Assembly (NCBI GenBank): GCA_001983455.1
Contig: LJDB01000043.1
Location: 62,001-126,000 of the forward strand
DNA: 64,000 nucleotides
Direction: 5' to 3'
Source of the DNA: Candidatus Epulonipiscium fishelsonii
GTDB taxonomy: Bacteria; Bacillota; Clostridia; Lachnospirales; Cellulosilyticaceae
The position numbers and the translations under genes were made by a program. Positions 16,799 through 27,161 of the stretch are shown piece by piece. Position 1 is the first letter of the stretch. Every line of letters starts with the position of its first letter. Below the pieces are notes generated by a model, which was given only the letters and a program-made list of their open reading frames with translations, had not been told where the DNA came from and searched no databases.

Positions 16799-17737
16799 AT
16801 GAGACGCGTTGCGAAAAGTATAGCAAATTTAGTGGGACATACTCCGTTGTTAGAAATAGTAAGATATAACACAATCCATAGAACTCAAGCAAAAATTATT
16901 GTAAAGTTGGAAAGCTTTAATCCTTTGTCATCTGTAAAAGATAGGGTAGCACTAGCTTTGATTGAAGATGGTGAGGAAAAAGGACTTCTAAAACCTGATA
17001 CAACAATTGTTGAGGCCACTACTGGAAATATGGGAATTGGTTTGGCAGCAATTGCTGCAACAAGAGGGTATAGAATTATTTTAACAATACCTAACAGTTG
17101 TTGTGAAGAAAGCAAAAGTTTGCTCAAAGCTTTAGGTGCAGAAATAGTACTTACGGATGGAAATTTAGGAATACAAGGAGCAATAGATAAATCTGTTGAA
17201 ATTGCAAAAAACATGGAAAACGTATATATGCCGCAACAATTTGGTAACCCTGCAAATTTTGAAATACATCAAAAAACTACTGCCTTAGAGATAATTGGGG
17301 ATACTGAAGGAAAAATAGATGTATTTGTCTCAGGAATTGGGAGCGGGGGCACTATTACAGGTGTGGGAAGGGCCCTAAAATCAATTTTAAAAAATGTTGA
17401 AGTGGTGGGAGTTGAACCAAAAGAATCTCCTTTATTAACAAAAGGTAAGACTGGAGTCCATAGAATACATGGACTAGGAGCAGGATTTTTACCGGATGTT
17501 TTAGATAAAAGTATCGTTGATAAAATATACCATATTGATTATGAACATTCAGTTATGACAGTCCAGCAACTAGCTAAATATGAAGGAATATTGGTAGGCA
17601 TTTCGTCTGGAGCAAGCTTAGCTGTTGCAACACAACTGGCTAAGAAAAAAGAATACAAGGATAAAGTAATCCTTGTAATTTTGCCTGATACAGGAGAAAG
17701 ATATCTTTCAACTAGTTTATTTGAAACTGATCCCTGA
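16799..17737 (+). CDS. cysK: Cysteine synthase family (O-acetylserine sulfhydrylase-like), divergent loop
   Basis: A PLP-dependent fold-type II enzyme of the cysteine synthase family (312 residues). The PLP lysine is in SSVKDR, the phosphate-binding loop is SGIGSGGTITGVG and SSGASLAVA contacts the ring. The substrate-binding loop, usually PTSGNTGIGLA, reads ATTGNMGIGLA: the Ser and the Thr that hold the substrate carboxylate are Thr and Met. The PLP loop also has NPLSSVKD where NPGGSVKD is common. The start ATG 16799 is preferred over ATG 16790, which overlaps AAGGA. cysE is not adjacent, so the substrate may be something other than O-acetylserine. Confidence 0.85.
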   Translation: MRRVAKSIANLVGHTPLLEIVRYNTIHRTQAKIIVKLESFNPLSSVKDRVALALIEDGEEKGLLKPDTTIVEATTGNMGIGLAAIAATRGYRIILTIPNSCCEESKSLLKALGAEIVLTDGNLGIQGAIDKSVEIAKNMENVYMPQQFGNPANFEIHQKTTALEIIGDTEGKIDVFVSGIGSGGTITGVGRALKSILKNVEVVGVEPKESPLLTKGKTGVHRIHGLGAGFLPDVLDKSIVDKIYHIDYEHSVMTVQQLAKYEGILVGISSGASLAVATQLAKKKEYKDKVILVILPDTGERYLSTSLFETDP

Positions 17738-17744
17738 ATATATT

Positions 17745-17778
17745 ATCGCCCACTACATTTTATAGGGCGATTTTTTTA
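17745..17778 (+). terminator. Intrinsic terminator after cysK
   Basis: ATCGCCC (17745-17751) and GGGCGAT (17765-17771) followed by T6. It overlaps the 3' end of the convergent folT gene. Confidence 0.85.
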
Positions 17779-18280
17779 ATTGCGGATATATATATTTATA
17801 AACTACAACAAGTATTGTAGCTTCAATTGGTAGCATAATTAATGATTTAAAAATTTTGGTTGTTACTAGTGGTATGAAAGCTTTTCCTATTAGCATACTT
17901 AGCCACAATGTATTTAATCCAAGTTGTACAATTAATATTACCATCAAAGTTGCTAATACCACACGTTTTAAACTAAATGGCTTATTATAAAAGGCTACTC
18001 CATAGATAATACCTGTGACTATATAACTTATAGTATACCCTGGAAAGTATGCACCAATCGGAAAAAGCGTAGCTGTAATTAAATCTGCTATTCCTGCTCC
18101 AATTCCTGCATAAACTGGGCCAAATAACATTCCCATTAATGCAATTGCAATAAAACTAAAGGTAACACGGATAGAAGGAGTTAGAGAAATCCCTGTAATT
18201 CTGCTTAATATAACGTATAAAGCAATTAATAAAGATAAAGTTACTAAACGTTGAGTCTTTATATATATCCCTCCAAACAA
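17753..18280 (-). CDS. folT: Folate-type ECF transporter substrate-binding subunit
   Basis: An S component of an energy-coupling factor transporter, most like the folate-specific FolT group. Six hydrophobic segments are visible, with TQRLVTLSLLIALYVILSR at the start, then SIRVTFSFIAIALMGMLFGP, DLITATLFPIGAYFPGYTIS and a C-terminal helix. Shared EcfA/EcfT modules are not in the window. The start is uncertain: the frame opens with TTG at 18280, but the strong GGAGGG (18274-18269) lies inside the frame and points to ATA at 18262, just before KTQRLV where homologues normally begin. Confidence 0.8.
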   Translation of the reverse strand: MFGGIYIKTQRLVTLSLLIALYVILSRITGISLTPSIRVTFSFIAIALMGMLFGPVYAGIGAGIADLITATLFPIGAYFPGYTISYIVTGIIYGVAFYNKPFSLKRVVLATLMVILIVQLGLNTLWLSMLIGKAFIPLVTTKIFKSLIMLPIEATILVVVYKYIYPQLKKSPYKM

Positions 18281-18301
18281 ATTTAAACCATAGTAACTTT
18301 T

Positions 18302-18329
18302 ATTATATCATAAAAAAATATTAAATCAA
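18302..18329 (-). promoter_or_regulatory. Promoter for folT
   Basis: On the minus strand TTGATT (18329-18324), a 16-base spacer and TATAAT (18307-18302). Confidence 0.65.
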
Positions 18330-18366
18330 GTATAAGAAGCCCCGTGCATGTAAAGTGAGTTCTATA

Positions 18367-19311
18367 TTACAACGTGTTTTTAGAGATAAAACCATACGCA
18401 GGTTCTGCAGTATAAACGGCGTTTATTATTGCTTTTTCAGTAACATGTGCAGCTAGTGATGCTACTATGTTTAAATCAGCTTTAACATATCCACATGAAG
18501 CAGTATAAATTGTATCTCCATCAGCACTAGTGTGAACTGGTGAAATTGCTTTCGCAAACCCATTTTGTGCAACACCAGAGATTTTGCATAATTCAGCTTT
18601 TGAAAATGTAGTATTAGTTGCAATAACAGCTAGAGTTGTGTTTTGTGATGATAATAATTCTGTAATATTTAGTAATTCATTTTGACAGCTTCTTAATCCG
18701 TTCTTATCTTCATTTAACATCCCTGCTATTTGCTGTCTTCCATCATAAATATCCCCCAGTGCATTTAATGCAACAACCGCTCCAATTTTTATATCACCAA
18801 CTTGAATTGCATATGAGCCAATTCCAGTTTTCGTAGCAAATTCCATCCCAAGAACTTTTCCTACTGTACAGCCTGTTCCTGCTCCAACATTTCCACCAGT
18901 AAATGTAGTATCTGTAGCATTTTCACATGCTTTATATCCCATAGCTTTGTCTGGTCTAATGTAACTGCATCCAACAGCTAAATCAAATAGTCCGCTTTGA
19001 CATACTAGGGGAACAGCTATATCGCCAACTTTAACTCCAATTTCACGCTCTTCCAAAAATTCCATCACTCCACCACTTGCATCAAGTCCAAACGCAGAAC
19101 CTCCTGCAAGTAAAATAGCATGAATTCCTTGTGCTGCAGAAAGTGGGTGTAGTAAATGTGTTTCACGGGTGGCACATCCTCCCCCTCGTAAATCAATTCC
19201 AACAGGTGTAATTTCATCAAATAAAAATACGCTACAGCCTGTACCAGCTTCTAAATCTTGTGCATGACCAATTTTAAAACCACCAATTTCCATAATATCA
19301 ATTTGTCTCAT
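18367..19311 (-). CDS. P1 family (DmpA/NylC-type) peptidase
   Basis: An N-terminal-nucleophile hydrolase of the S58/P1 family, whose members include the aminopeptidase DmpA and the nylon-oligomer hydrolase NylC. The 314-residue proenzyme contains GIDLRGGGCATRET, LLAGGSAFGLDASGGVMEFLEE (about 67-88), GGNVGAGTGCTVGK and the self-cleavage region AVIATNTTFSKAEL (about 228-241), where processing before a Thr after Asn would expose the nucleophile. ATG 19311 follows GGAGG. It is a single gene between folT and the CPBP protease. The physiological substrate is unknown. Confidence 0.9.
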   Translation of the reverse strand: MRQIDIMEIGGFKIGHAQDLEAGTGCSVFLFDEITPVGIDLRGGGCATRETHLLHPLSAAQGIHAILLAGGSAFGLDASGGVMEFLEEREIGVKVGDIAVPLVCQSGLFDLAVGCSYIRPDKAMGYKACENATDTTFTGGNVGAGTGCTVGKVLGMEFATKTGIGSYAIQVGDIKIGAVVALNALGDIYDGRQQIAGMLNEDKNGLRSCQNELLNITELLSSQNTTLAVIATNTTFSKAELCKISGVAQNGFAKAISPVHTSADGDTIYTASCGYVKADLNIVASLAAHVTEKAIINAVYTAEPAYGFISKNTL

Positions 19312-19375
19312 AATCTAAACCTCCAATGTTAATAAATTTAACTTTAGTATTTACAAAGATGTTAAATTTTAGCCA

Positions 19376-20041
19376 CTAACTAAATGCCATGATAGCACCC
19401 ACTATGTTATTTACAATGTGCAATCCAATTGGGTAAATTATGTTGGTATTATTTTTTTTATATACATATCCCAAGACTAATCCACAAGCCATATAAGATA
19501 GTGTGTAAATTATCGGACCGCCTGCTAAGTGAATAAGGCCAAATAATATACTGCTGATTATTATTTTGAGCCACATATAAGAATTACTTTTCCCTATTAA
19601 TGCATATCTAAACACAAGCTCTTCTCTAATGGGCCCAATAATTATAATATAAAATAACATAGGAAATGGATTTGCTAACGTATCTTCAATTAAAGTTGCT
19701 TCATTTGTGGGAGTTGGAGAAAGATTAGTTGTGGCTGTTATAACAAATTCTATAGCCATAATCGATAGAAAAATAAATAAATATCCGATGCTTACCCAAA
19801 AGATAAATTTTTTAATGGAAATATTTTTAAAACATATAGACAGCTCTTCTCTTATAATGTAAAATGACCAGATTAAACATAGGCTAACACCAATTATAAA
19901 TACCGTTGTAGAATCTATTTTAGCAATAATATTTTCCTCACTAAATCGGTCATACATCATAATTATAAGTGTAATTATAACAGAGACGGCGGTGTTTGTT
20001 AGGGTGTTGTTTAATAAAAATATTTTTACTTGTTTTGACAA
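19376..20041 (-). CDS. CPBP (CAAX-like) intramembrane metalloprotease
   Basis: An integral membrane protein of 221 residues with about six hydrophobic segments. The family motifs are EEL-x-FR in PIREELVFRYA (about residue 141), FGLIHLAGG with a His ligand, and HIVNNIVG near the C-terminus. Members act as prenyl-type or bacteriocin-immunity proteases; the role here is unknown. The start is TTG 20041, seven bases after AGGAGG. Confidence 0.85.
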   Translation of the reverse strand: MSKQVKIFLLNNTLTNTAVSVIITLIIMMYDRFSEENIIAKIDSTTVFIIGVSLCLIWSFYIIREELSICFKNISIKKFIFWVSIGYLFIFLSIMAIEFVITATTNLSPTPTNEATLIEDTLANPFPMLFYIIIIGPIREELVFRYALIGKSNSYMWLKIIISSILFGLIHLAGGPIIYTLSYMACGLVLGYVYKKNNTNIIYPIGLHIVNNIVGAIMAFS

Positions 20042-20114
20042 ATTAAATTCCTCCTAGGATAAAGTATAGTTACAATATAAATATATGCTCGTTTGAATTT
20101 TGTTATCTCCCTTT

Positions 20115-20174
20115 GATTCCTCCGTCTCTTTCAAAGACACCTTCCCTTATAAGGGGAAGCTGTGATGAGAGGCT
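20115..20174. repeat. Short repeat-like remnant with a palindrome
   Basis: Contains CTTCCCTTATAAGGGGAAG, a near-perfect palindrome, within a sequence whose minus-strand translation ends LPLIREGVFERDGGIKG. That peptide is familiar from spurious translations of a short element scattered in clostridial genomes, so I read this as a degenerate repeat rather than a gene. Confidence 0.4.
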
Positions 20175-20297
20175 ATTGAACGGTAAAAGCTTAAGAGAGA
20201 ATAACTTAGATTGATGAGCTGAAAAATTTTTATTGTCTTTTTTTTTACAATATCTTATGATATAATATTTTTTAATATAATGATGGGCAGACACTAG

Positions 20298-21782
<1,485 letters not shown>

Positions 21783-21796
21783 AAAGAGGGATAAAT

Positions 21797-23323
21797 ATGA
21801 ATGAACTAATAATAGTATTAGACTTTGGTGGGCAGTATAACCAATTAATAGCAAGACGTATACGGGAAAATAATGTATATTGTGAAATTCATCCAAATGA
21901 TATATCACTAGAAAAGATTAAAGAATTAAACCCAAAAGGAATAATCCTTACAGGTGGGCCAAATAGTGTTTATAAGGAGGACTCTCCTTTATGTGACAAA
22001 AAAATATTTGAGCTAGGTATACCTATTTTGGGTATTTGCTATGGTGCACAGCTTATGGCATATCTTTTTGGAGGAAAAGTATCAACAGCTCCAACTAGTG
22101 AATATGGTAGAACGAAAGTATTCACTGATGGCAACTCTAAGTTATTTGCTAATGTAAGATCTAGCACTATATGTTGGATGAGCCATACAGACTATGTTGA
22201 GGAAGCCCCAAAAGATTTTAAAGTTACTTCTCATACCAAAACATGTCCCGTTGCATCCATGGAAAAAGATAATTTATATGCTGTTCAATTTCATCCAGAA
22301 GTTATGCACACCCAAGAGGGTGACACTATGCTTACTAATTTTATAAAAAATATATGCAATTGCAAAGGCGATTGGATTATGCATGACTTTGCAGAAGCTA
22401 CTATCCAACAAATGAAGCAAAAAATTGGTAGTGGTAAAGTTTTATGTGCACTTTCTGGTGGAGTAGATTCATCTGTTGCCGCTGTTATGCTTTCAAGGGC
22501 TATTGGTAAACAACTAATTTGTGTATTTGTTGATACTGGATTACTTAGAAAAAATGAAGCTGATGAAGTTGAAAGAATATTTGGTCAAAATAGTAATTAT
22601 GATTTAAATTTTATTAAGGTTGATGCCAAAGATAGATTTCTTAAAAAGTTAAAAGGTGTTACAGATCCAGAAAGTAAAAGAAAAATTATTGGAGCAGAAT
22701 TTATACGAGTATTTGAAGAGGAAGCCAAAAAAATAGGTAAGGTTGATTATCTAGTTCAAGGAACAATTTATCCAGACATAATTGAAAGTGGTCATGGCAA
22801 ATCAGCTGTTATAAAATCACATCACAACGTTGGTGGGTTGCCAGAACATGTAGATTTTAAAGAAATTATAGAACCATTAAAACTGCTATTTAAAGATGAA
22901 GTTCGTAAAGTTGGAATAGATTTGGGACTACCTAATTACCTTGTGTCAAAACAGCCGTTTCCAGGGCCAGGACTTGGTATACGCATTATAGGTGAAGTTA
23001 CTAAAGAAAAAGTTGCCCTAGTTCAAGAAGCGGATTGGATATTTAGAGATGAAATCGAAAATGCAGGTATAAACTTATCTCAATATTTTGCAGCACTTAC
23101 AAATATGCGTTCCGTAGGCGTTATGGGTGACGAACGTACTTACGACCATGCAATTGCTTTAAGAGCTGTTATAACTAGTGATTTTATGACTGCTGAAACG
23201 GCTAAAATCCCTTGGGAAATCCTAGAGAAGGTTACACGACGTATTGTAAACGAAGTTAAAGGTGTAAATCGAGTATTTTATGATTGCACAGGCAAGCCTC
23301 CTGGGACAATAGAATTTGAATAA
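21797..23323 (+). CDS. guaA: GMP synthase (glutamine-hydrolysing)
   Basis: Aminates XMP to GMP. The 508-residue product has an N-terminal class I amidotransferase with the nucleophile in GICYGAQL (about residue 79) and the His/Glu pair in FHPEV (about 166), then the PP-loop [14 protein letters not shown] (about 219-232) and the C-terminal dimerisation domain ending GTIEFE with [11 protein letters not shown]. It is co-transcribed with guaB. Confidence 0.98.
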   Translation: MNELIIVLDFGGQYNQLIARRIRENNVYCEIHPNDISLEKIKELNPKGIILTGGPNSVYKEDSPLCDKKIFELGIPILGICYGAQLMAYLFGGKVSTAPTSEYGRTKVFTDGNSKLFANVRSSTICWMSHTDYVEEAPKDFKVTSHTKTCPVASMEKDNLYAVQFHPEVMHTQEGDTMLTNFIKNICNCKGDWIMHDFAEATIQQMKQKIGSGKVLCALSGGVDSSVAAVMLSRAIGKQLICVFVDTGLLRKNEADEVERIFGQNSNYDLNFIKVDAKDRFLKKLKGVTDPESKRKIIGAEFIRVFEEEAKKIGKVDYLVQGTIYPDIIESGHGKSAVIKSHHNVGGLPEHVDFKEIIEPLKLLFKDEVRKVGIDLGLPNYLVSKQPFPGPGLGIRIIGEVTKEKVALVQEADWIFRDEIENAGINLSQYFAALTNMRSVGVMGDERTYDHAIALRAVITSDFMTAETAKIPWEILEKVTRRIVNEVKGVNRVFYDCTGKPPGTIEFE

Positions 23324-23332
23324 ATAGATACC

Positions 23333-23368
23333 CCTCTAGCTGTTAGTTTTATAACTGATAACTAGAGG
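23333..23368 (+). terminator. Hairpin after guaA
   Basis: CCTCTAG (23333-23339) and CTAGAGG (23362-23368) with further partial pairing inside; there is no T tract, so termination is uncertain. Confidence 0.45.
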
Positions 23369-23425
23369 CCATTGAAATAATGAAACTTTATACACGTGAC
23401 ACACTATAGAATAAACACTAGTGGC

Positions 23426-23454
23426 TTGACAACTCTACTTAAAATGCTTATGAT
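23426..23454 (+). promoter_or_regulatory. Promoter for the iron alcohol dehydrogenase
   Basis: TTGACA (23426-23431), a 17-base spacer and TATGAT (23449-23454). Confidence 0.8.
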
Positions 23455-23467
23455 ATAAATAAACTAC

Positions 23468-23507
23468 ATAAGCTAGATATTTACTTAGCTTATTTATCAT
23501 GAATAAC
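23468..23507 (-). repeat. Dispersed palindromic repeat in the adh leader (copy g)
   Basis: On the minus strand TTCATGATAA is followed by ATAAGCTA, a ten-base loop and TAGCTTAT. It has the flank of the dispersed family but short arms. It lies in the transcribed leader of the dehydrogenase. Confidence 0.6.
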
Positions 23508-23538
23508 TATACTATTTTAAATTATAAGGAGAATTTCG

Positions 23539-24708
23539 ATGCATTTTGATTATTTTATACCAACAAAAATTCTATTTGGAGCTGGTAGGCTAAATGAATT
23601 ACACAAACAAAAGTTGCCAGGAAAAAAAGCATTAATTGTTATATCAGCTGGAAAATCAACTCGTGCAAATGGGTATCTTGATAGAGTTGAAAAACAATTA
23701 AAGTTAGCGAATGTAGAATTTGAAGTATTTGATAAAATCTTACCAAATCCAATTCTTTCTCATGTTATGGAAGGAGCACAAATGGCGAAAGATACAAATT
23801 GTGACTTCGTAATTGGGCTTGGTGGAGGAAGTAGTATGGACTCTGCTAAATCGATAGCAGTGATGGCAACAAACCCAGGGAATTATTGGGATTATATTTC
23901 AGGGGGTAGCGGAAAAGGCAAGCCAGTTGAAATTGATCCACTTCCAATTGTAACAATTACAACAACAGCAGGAACGGGAACAGAGGCAGACCCATGGACC
24001 GTTGTTACAAAAGAAGATACTCAAGAGAAAATTGGGTTTGGATATGAAAAAACTTTCCCAGTGCTATCAATTGTTGATCCTGAGCTTATGACAACTGTTC
24101 CTCCACATTTAACGGCATACCAAGGGTTTGATGCACTATTTCATAGTACAGAAGGATATTTAAATATCACGACTAATCCTATTAGTGATGCATATTCTCT
24201 TAAAGCAATTGAATTAGTTGCAAAAAGTTTAGCGGACGCTGTAAAAGATGGAAAAAATATAGAAGCACGTGCAAATGTAGCTTTAGGAAACACTATGGCA
24301 GGAATGGTTGAATCAACTTCTGGTTGCACAGGAGAACATTCACTAGCTCATGCAATGTCTGCTGTATTCCCTGAGCTTCCTCATGGTGCTGCATTAATTA
24401 TGATAAGCAAAGCATTTTATACTCACTATTTAAACAGTGGAAAATGTGATGAAAGACTAATAAATATGGCAAAAGCTATGGGTAAAACAAATGCTACTAA
24501 ACCACAAGATTTCATTGATGCTCTTGTTGAACTTCAAACTGCATGTGGTGTTGATAATTTAAAAATGTCTGAATATAAAATTACAGAAAATGATTTGCCT
24601 AAATTAGTTGACAATGCGTACGACACTATGGGCGGATTATTTAAAGTTGATATGGTTCCTGTTTTAAAAGCAGACAGCCTAAAAATATTTAAAGATTCAT
24701 ATAAATAA
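23539..24708 (+). CDS. Iron-containing alcohol dehydrogenase
   Basis: A group III (Fe) alcohol dehydrogenase of 389 residues, likely using NAD(P)H to reduce aldehydes to alcohols in fermentation. The motifs are GLGGGSSMDSAKSIA (about residues 94-108), TTTAGTGTEA, the metal ligands Asp in IVDPEL and His in LFHSTEGY, EHSLAHAMS and PHGAALI. It resembles butanol- and 1,3-propanediol-type dehydrogenases; the substrate is not determined by sequence. AAGGAGA precedes ATG 23539. It is a single gene with a strong promoter. Confidence 0.93.
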   Translation: MHFDYFIPTKILFGAGRLNELHKQKLPGKKALIVISAGKSTRANGYLDRVEKQLKLANVEFEVFDKILPNPILSHVMEGAQMAKDTNCDFVIGLGGGSSMDSAKSIAVMATNPGNYWDYISGGSGKGKPVEIDPLPIVTITTTAGTGTEADPWTVVTKEDTQEKIGFGYEKTFPVLSIVDPELMTTVPPHLTAYQGFDALFHSTEGYLNITTNPISDAYSLKAIELVAKSLADAVKDGKNIEARANVALGNTMAGMVESTSGCTGEHSLAHAMSAVFPELPHGAALIMISKAFYTHYLNSGKCDERLINMAKAMGKTNATKPQDFIDALVELQTACGVDNLKMSEYKITENDLPKLVDNAYDTMGGLFKVDMVPVLKADSLKIFKDSYK

Positions 24709-24717
24709 GGAAAAATG

Positions 24718-24752
24718 AATAGTGAGGTAGCATTTAATGCTTCCCCACTATT
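24718..24752. terminator. Bidirectional terminator between adh and the oxidoreductase
   Basis: AATAGTG, GG and AGCATT pair with AATGCT, CC and CACTATT with two single mismatches; the ends are followed by T-rich sequence on the plus strand. Confidence 0.7.
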
Positions 24753-24757
24753 TGTTG

Positions 24758-25741
24758 TTAGTGTTCTATCTTTTCGTCGTCAAAGATAATGTCATTGCTT
24801 AACCTTATTTGTTCCAAAATCTTCATTGTAGTTATCATGTTTTTATGGTTATATAAATCTGAAAGTTTATTTTTCTCAACAGAGTTTATAAATTCTTGGA
24901 TTTCATAATACATATGATGCACTTCAAAATCCTTATCCATTCTTATTTCTTCTCCATTTTTATGCAAGATAACTTTATATGGAGCAGAAATATGTTCGAT
25001 TGCAACTGATCCTTCTTCTCCCATTATTTCACTCCAGCCTATACTAGAGTTAGTCTTAGAATATGTTAAAGTTGCTATAAACCCATCATAAGAAAGAATA
25101 ATACTCCCACTACCATCCACTCCATTGTTTAGCATAGTTACACTACTTTGAATTCTTTCTGGCTTGCCAAATAATGCCACACAAGGATAAATGCAATACA
25201 CACCTATATCCATCAATGCTCCTGAACCATATTTAGCACTCAAAATATTAGTTTCCTGACCTTCCTTATACAAATCATACCTAGGGGAATATTGACAAAA
25301 TGTAAAAAACACTTGTCTAATTACTCCTATTTCAGCCATACCATTTTTTATAGCTTGAAAACTAGGCATAGCAAATAATTTTAACGCTTCCATAAATATA
25401 ACATTATTTTCTTCAGATAGTTTTATTAGCTCATCTAATTGAGCTAAATTAATAGTAACAGGCTTTTCGCATAGTACATGTTTTTTATTTGCAATAGCTA
25501 CTTTAGCTTGCTGATAATGCAGAGAATTTGGCGAAGCAATATAAACTGCATCAACTTGATTTAACATTGCTTCATAATTTGTAGTGATATCTACATCAAG
25601 ATTACATTCATTACAAAACTCTGATCCTCTTGGTTGTGTTCGAGAATATAAAGTTGTTACTTTGGCATTCTTTACTGTACTTATAGCTTCCAAAAACCAT
25701 TTTGCAATATTACTTGTACCTACAATTCCTACTTTGACCAT
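24758..25741 (-). CDS. Gfo/Idh/MocA family oxidoreductase
   Basis: An NAD(P)-dependent oxidoreductase of 327 residues. An N-terminal Rossmann fold (VGIVGTSNIAKWFLEAI) is followed by AVYIASPNSLHYQQAKVAI and the family motif EKPVTINLAQLDEL (about residues 95-108). The C-terminal domain includes SGALMDIGVYCIYP, as in dihydrodiol or glucose-fructose oxidoreductase-like members. The substrate is unknown. It begins two bases after the larC stop, so it is probably the last gene of the lar transcript. Confidence 0.9.
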   Translation of the reverse strand: MVKVGIVGTSNIAKWFLEAISTVKNAKVTTLYSRTQPRGSEFCNECNLDVDITTNYEAMLNQVDAVYIASPNSLHYQQAKVAIANKKHVLCEKPVTINLAQLDELIKLSEENNVIFMEALKLFAMPSFQAIKNGMAEIGVIRQVFFTFCQYSPRYDLYKEGQETNILSAKYGSGALMDIGVYCIYPCVALFGKPERIQSSVTMLNNGVDGSGSIILSYDGFIATLTYSKTNSSIGWSEIMGEEGSVAIEHISAPYKVILHKNGEEIRMDKDFEVHHMYYEIQEFINSVEKNKLSDLYNHKNMITTMKILEQIRLSNDIIFDDEKIEH

Positions 25742-25742
25742 T

Positions 25743-26147
25743 TTAACCCTCCACTATCTTTTGCATTTTTTTAATTGCTTTTTGATATATGTTTTGAATA
25801 GGTAAATCCATTTCTTTTGCTACTTTTTTACAATCTTCATACTCAGGCATATATTTTACAATATCATCATAGTTTACCACTTTGACATCTATTTTATGCC
25901 CCTTTACTTTTACTGTGATAAATTCCCTATTCATGCAAATTCTATCAACTTTGTAACTTCTCAGTCCAATTGTAGTGGTGTGTTTTAAAATACTTTTTTG
26001 CAGTTTATCTTTTTGAGTTTCTTTGCATAGTACAGTTAGTTTTAAAGCTGGTCTATTTTTTTTCATATATATAGGAGTATAAAATACATCTAGTGCACCT
26101 TGTTCAAAAAGTTTTTCCATAGCATAACCCGCTATTTCTCCTGTCAT
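25743..26147 (-). CDS. larC: LarC C-terminal part (LarC2)
   Basis: The CTP-dependent C-terminal half of the nickel insertion protein LarC. Visible sequence includes MTGEIAGYAMEKLFEQGALD, VFYTPIYMKKNRPALKLTVLC and YEDCKKVAKEMDLP. The same frame is open further upstream through DISVWVIESNIDD to the A10 run at 26187-26196, so this half is most likely made as a continuation of LarC1 by a -1 shift and the ATG at 26147 is internal. No ribosome-binding site precedes that ATG. Confidence 0.9.
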   Translation of the reverse strand: MTGEIAGYAMEKLFEQGALDVFYTPIYMKKNRPALKLTVLCKETQKDKLQKSILKHTTTIGLRSYKVDRICMNREFITVKVKGHKIDVKVVNYDDIVKYMPEYEDCKKVAKEMDLPIQNIYQKAIKKMQKIVEG

Positions 26148-26167
26148 ATCATCAATATTGCTTTCAA

Positions 26168-27073
26168 TTACCCAAACTGATATATCTTTTTTTTTTCGTT
26201 TATAATCATCATTCTTACCATATTGGCTATTTTCATATCTCTTTTACCACAACCATAGCCAACTCTATTTACGCTACACTCAGGCATATTTCCAAATTTA
26301 CTTGATAGAGTAGCTACAATAGTTGCACCTGTTGGCGTTACCATTTCTTTATCTATTCCCTTGGAGTAAAAAGGAACTTGCCCTTCTTTTAAAATCTCTA
26401 GTGTTGCTGGTGCTGGTATTGGTATTATTCCATGTTGACACCAAGTTGTTCCTGTACCAACATGAAGTGCAGATGATATTATATTTTTTATTCCAAGCTT
26501 GTCTATACATATTGCAACACCCACAATATCTACAATTGAATCAACGGCTCCAACTTCGTGAAAATGCACTTCATCTAGAGTTTTACCATGGATTTTTGCT
26601 TCTGCTGTTCCGATATTATAAAACATTTTCTTACTTAACTCTTTTATATTTTCATTTAATGCACTATTTTCTATTAATATTTTAATATCTTTATAACTTC
26701 TGTGATGATGTTCATGCGTATGTTCTTCACAGTGCTCTTCATGCGTATGATGTTCATGAGTATGCCCTTCATGAGTATGTTCTTCACAGTGGTGTTCATG
26801 AGTATGCCCTTCATGAGAATGTTCTTCACAGTGATGTTCATGAGTATGCTCTTCACAATGGTGCTCATGGTCGTGTTCATTTGCTATAATAACATCTACA
26901 TCTATTCCCCTAATTCCATTTTTAAATTTTTCGCTAACTTTAATTTCATATCCATCTACATCTAGCTTTTTTAATTCTCCAATCAGATATTCTGCTGGTA
27001 CTCCTAAATCAATTAACGCTCCTAACGCCATATCTCCACTTATTCCTGAAAAACAATCAATATACAATGTCAT
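26168..27073 (-). CDS. larC: LarC N-terminal part (LarC1), nickel pincer cofactor nickel insertion
   Basis: LarC inserts nickel into pyridinium-bisthiocarboxylate mononucleotide to make the nickel-pincer cofactor. LarC1 starts MTLYIDCFSGISGDMALGAL; residues 67-124 are a His/Glu/Cys-rich tract likely to bind nickel; DEVHFHEVGAVDSIVDIVG and GTGTTWCQHG follow, then TPTGATIVATL. The frame ends after the A10 run with EKKKIYQFG and a stop. In Lactobacillus plantarum larC is likewise two frames joined by programmed frameshifting. A hairpin terminator separates it from larB upstream. Confidence 0.93.
   Translation of the reverse strand: MTLYIDCFSGISGDMALGALIDLGVPAEYLIGELKKLDVDGYEIKVSEKFKNGIRGIDVDVIIANEHDHEHHCEEHTHEHHCEEHSHEGHTHEHHCEEHTHEGHTHEHHTHEEHCEEHTHEHHHRSYKDIKILIENSALNENIKELSKKMFYNIGTAEAKIHGKTLDEVHFHEVGAVDSIVDIVGVAICIDKLGIKNIISSALHVGTGTTWCQHGIIPIPAPATLEILKEGQVPFYSKGIDKEMVTPTGATIVATLSSKFGNMPECSVNRVGYGCGKRDMKIANMVRMMIINEKKKIYQFG
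26187..26196 (-). other. A10 slip site joining larC1 and larC2
   Basis: Ten consecutive A residues on the minus strand. In-frame reading gives Glu-Lys-Lys-Lys-Ile then stop 7 codons later; a -1 shift gives Asp-Ile-Ser-Val-Trp-Val and continues as LarC2. Confidence 0.75.
26698..26880 (-). repeat. In-frame repeats encoding the LarC histidine tract
   Basis: Repeats of units encoding HEHHCEEHTHE-type peptides, about 180 bp. Units are nearly identical at DNA level, as expected for recent expansion. Confidence 0.85.
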
Positions 27074-27161
27074 AACTTTCTATTCCTTTCTTTTTACTAG
27101 GCTATTGGTTTTATTATTAAACCATACTATTTTTTATCTAGTATAACATATTTATTTAACC

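Noticed and set aside
26702-26965. Met-rich plus-strand frame opposite larC
   Set aside because: Antisense of the His-rich repeats; no ribosome-binding site.
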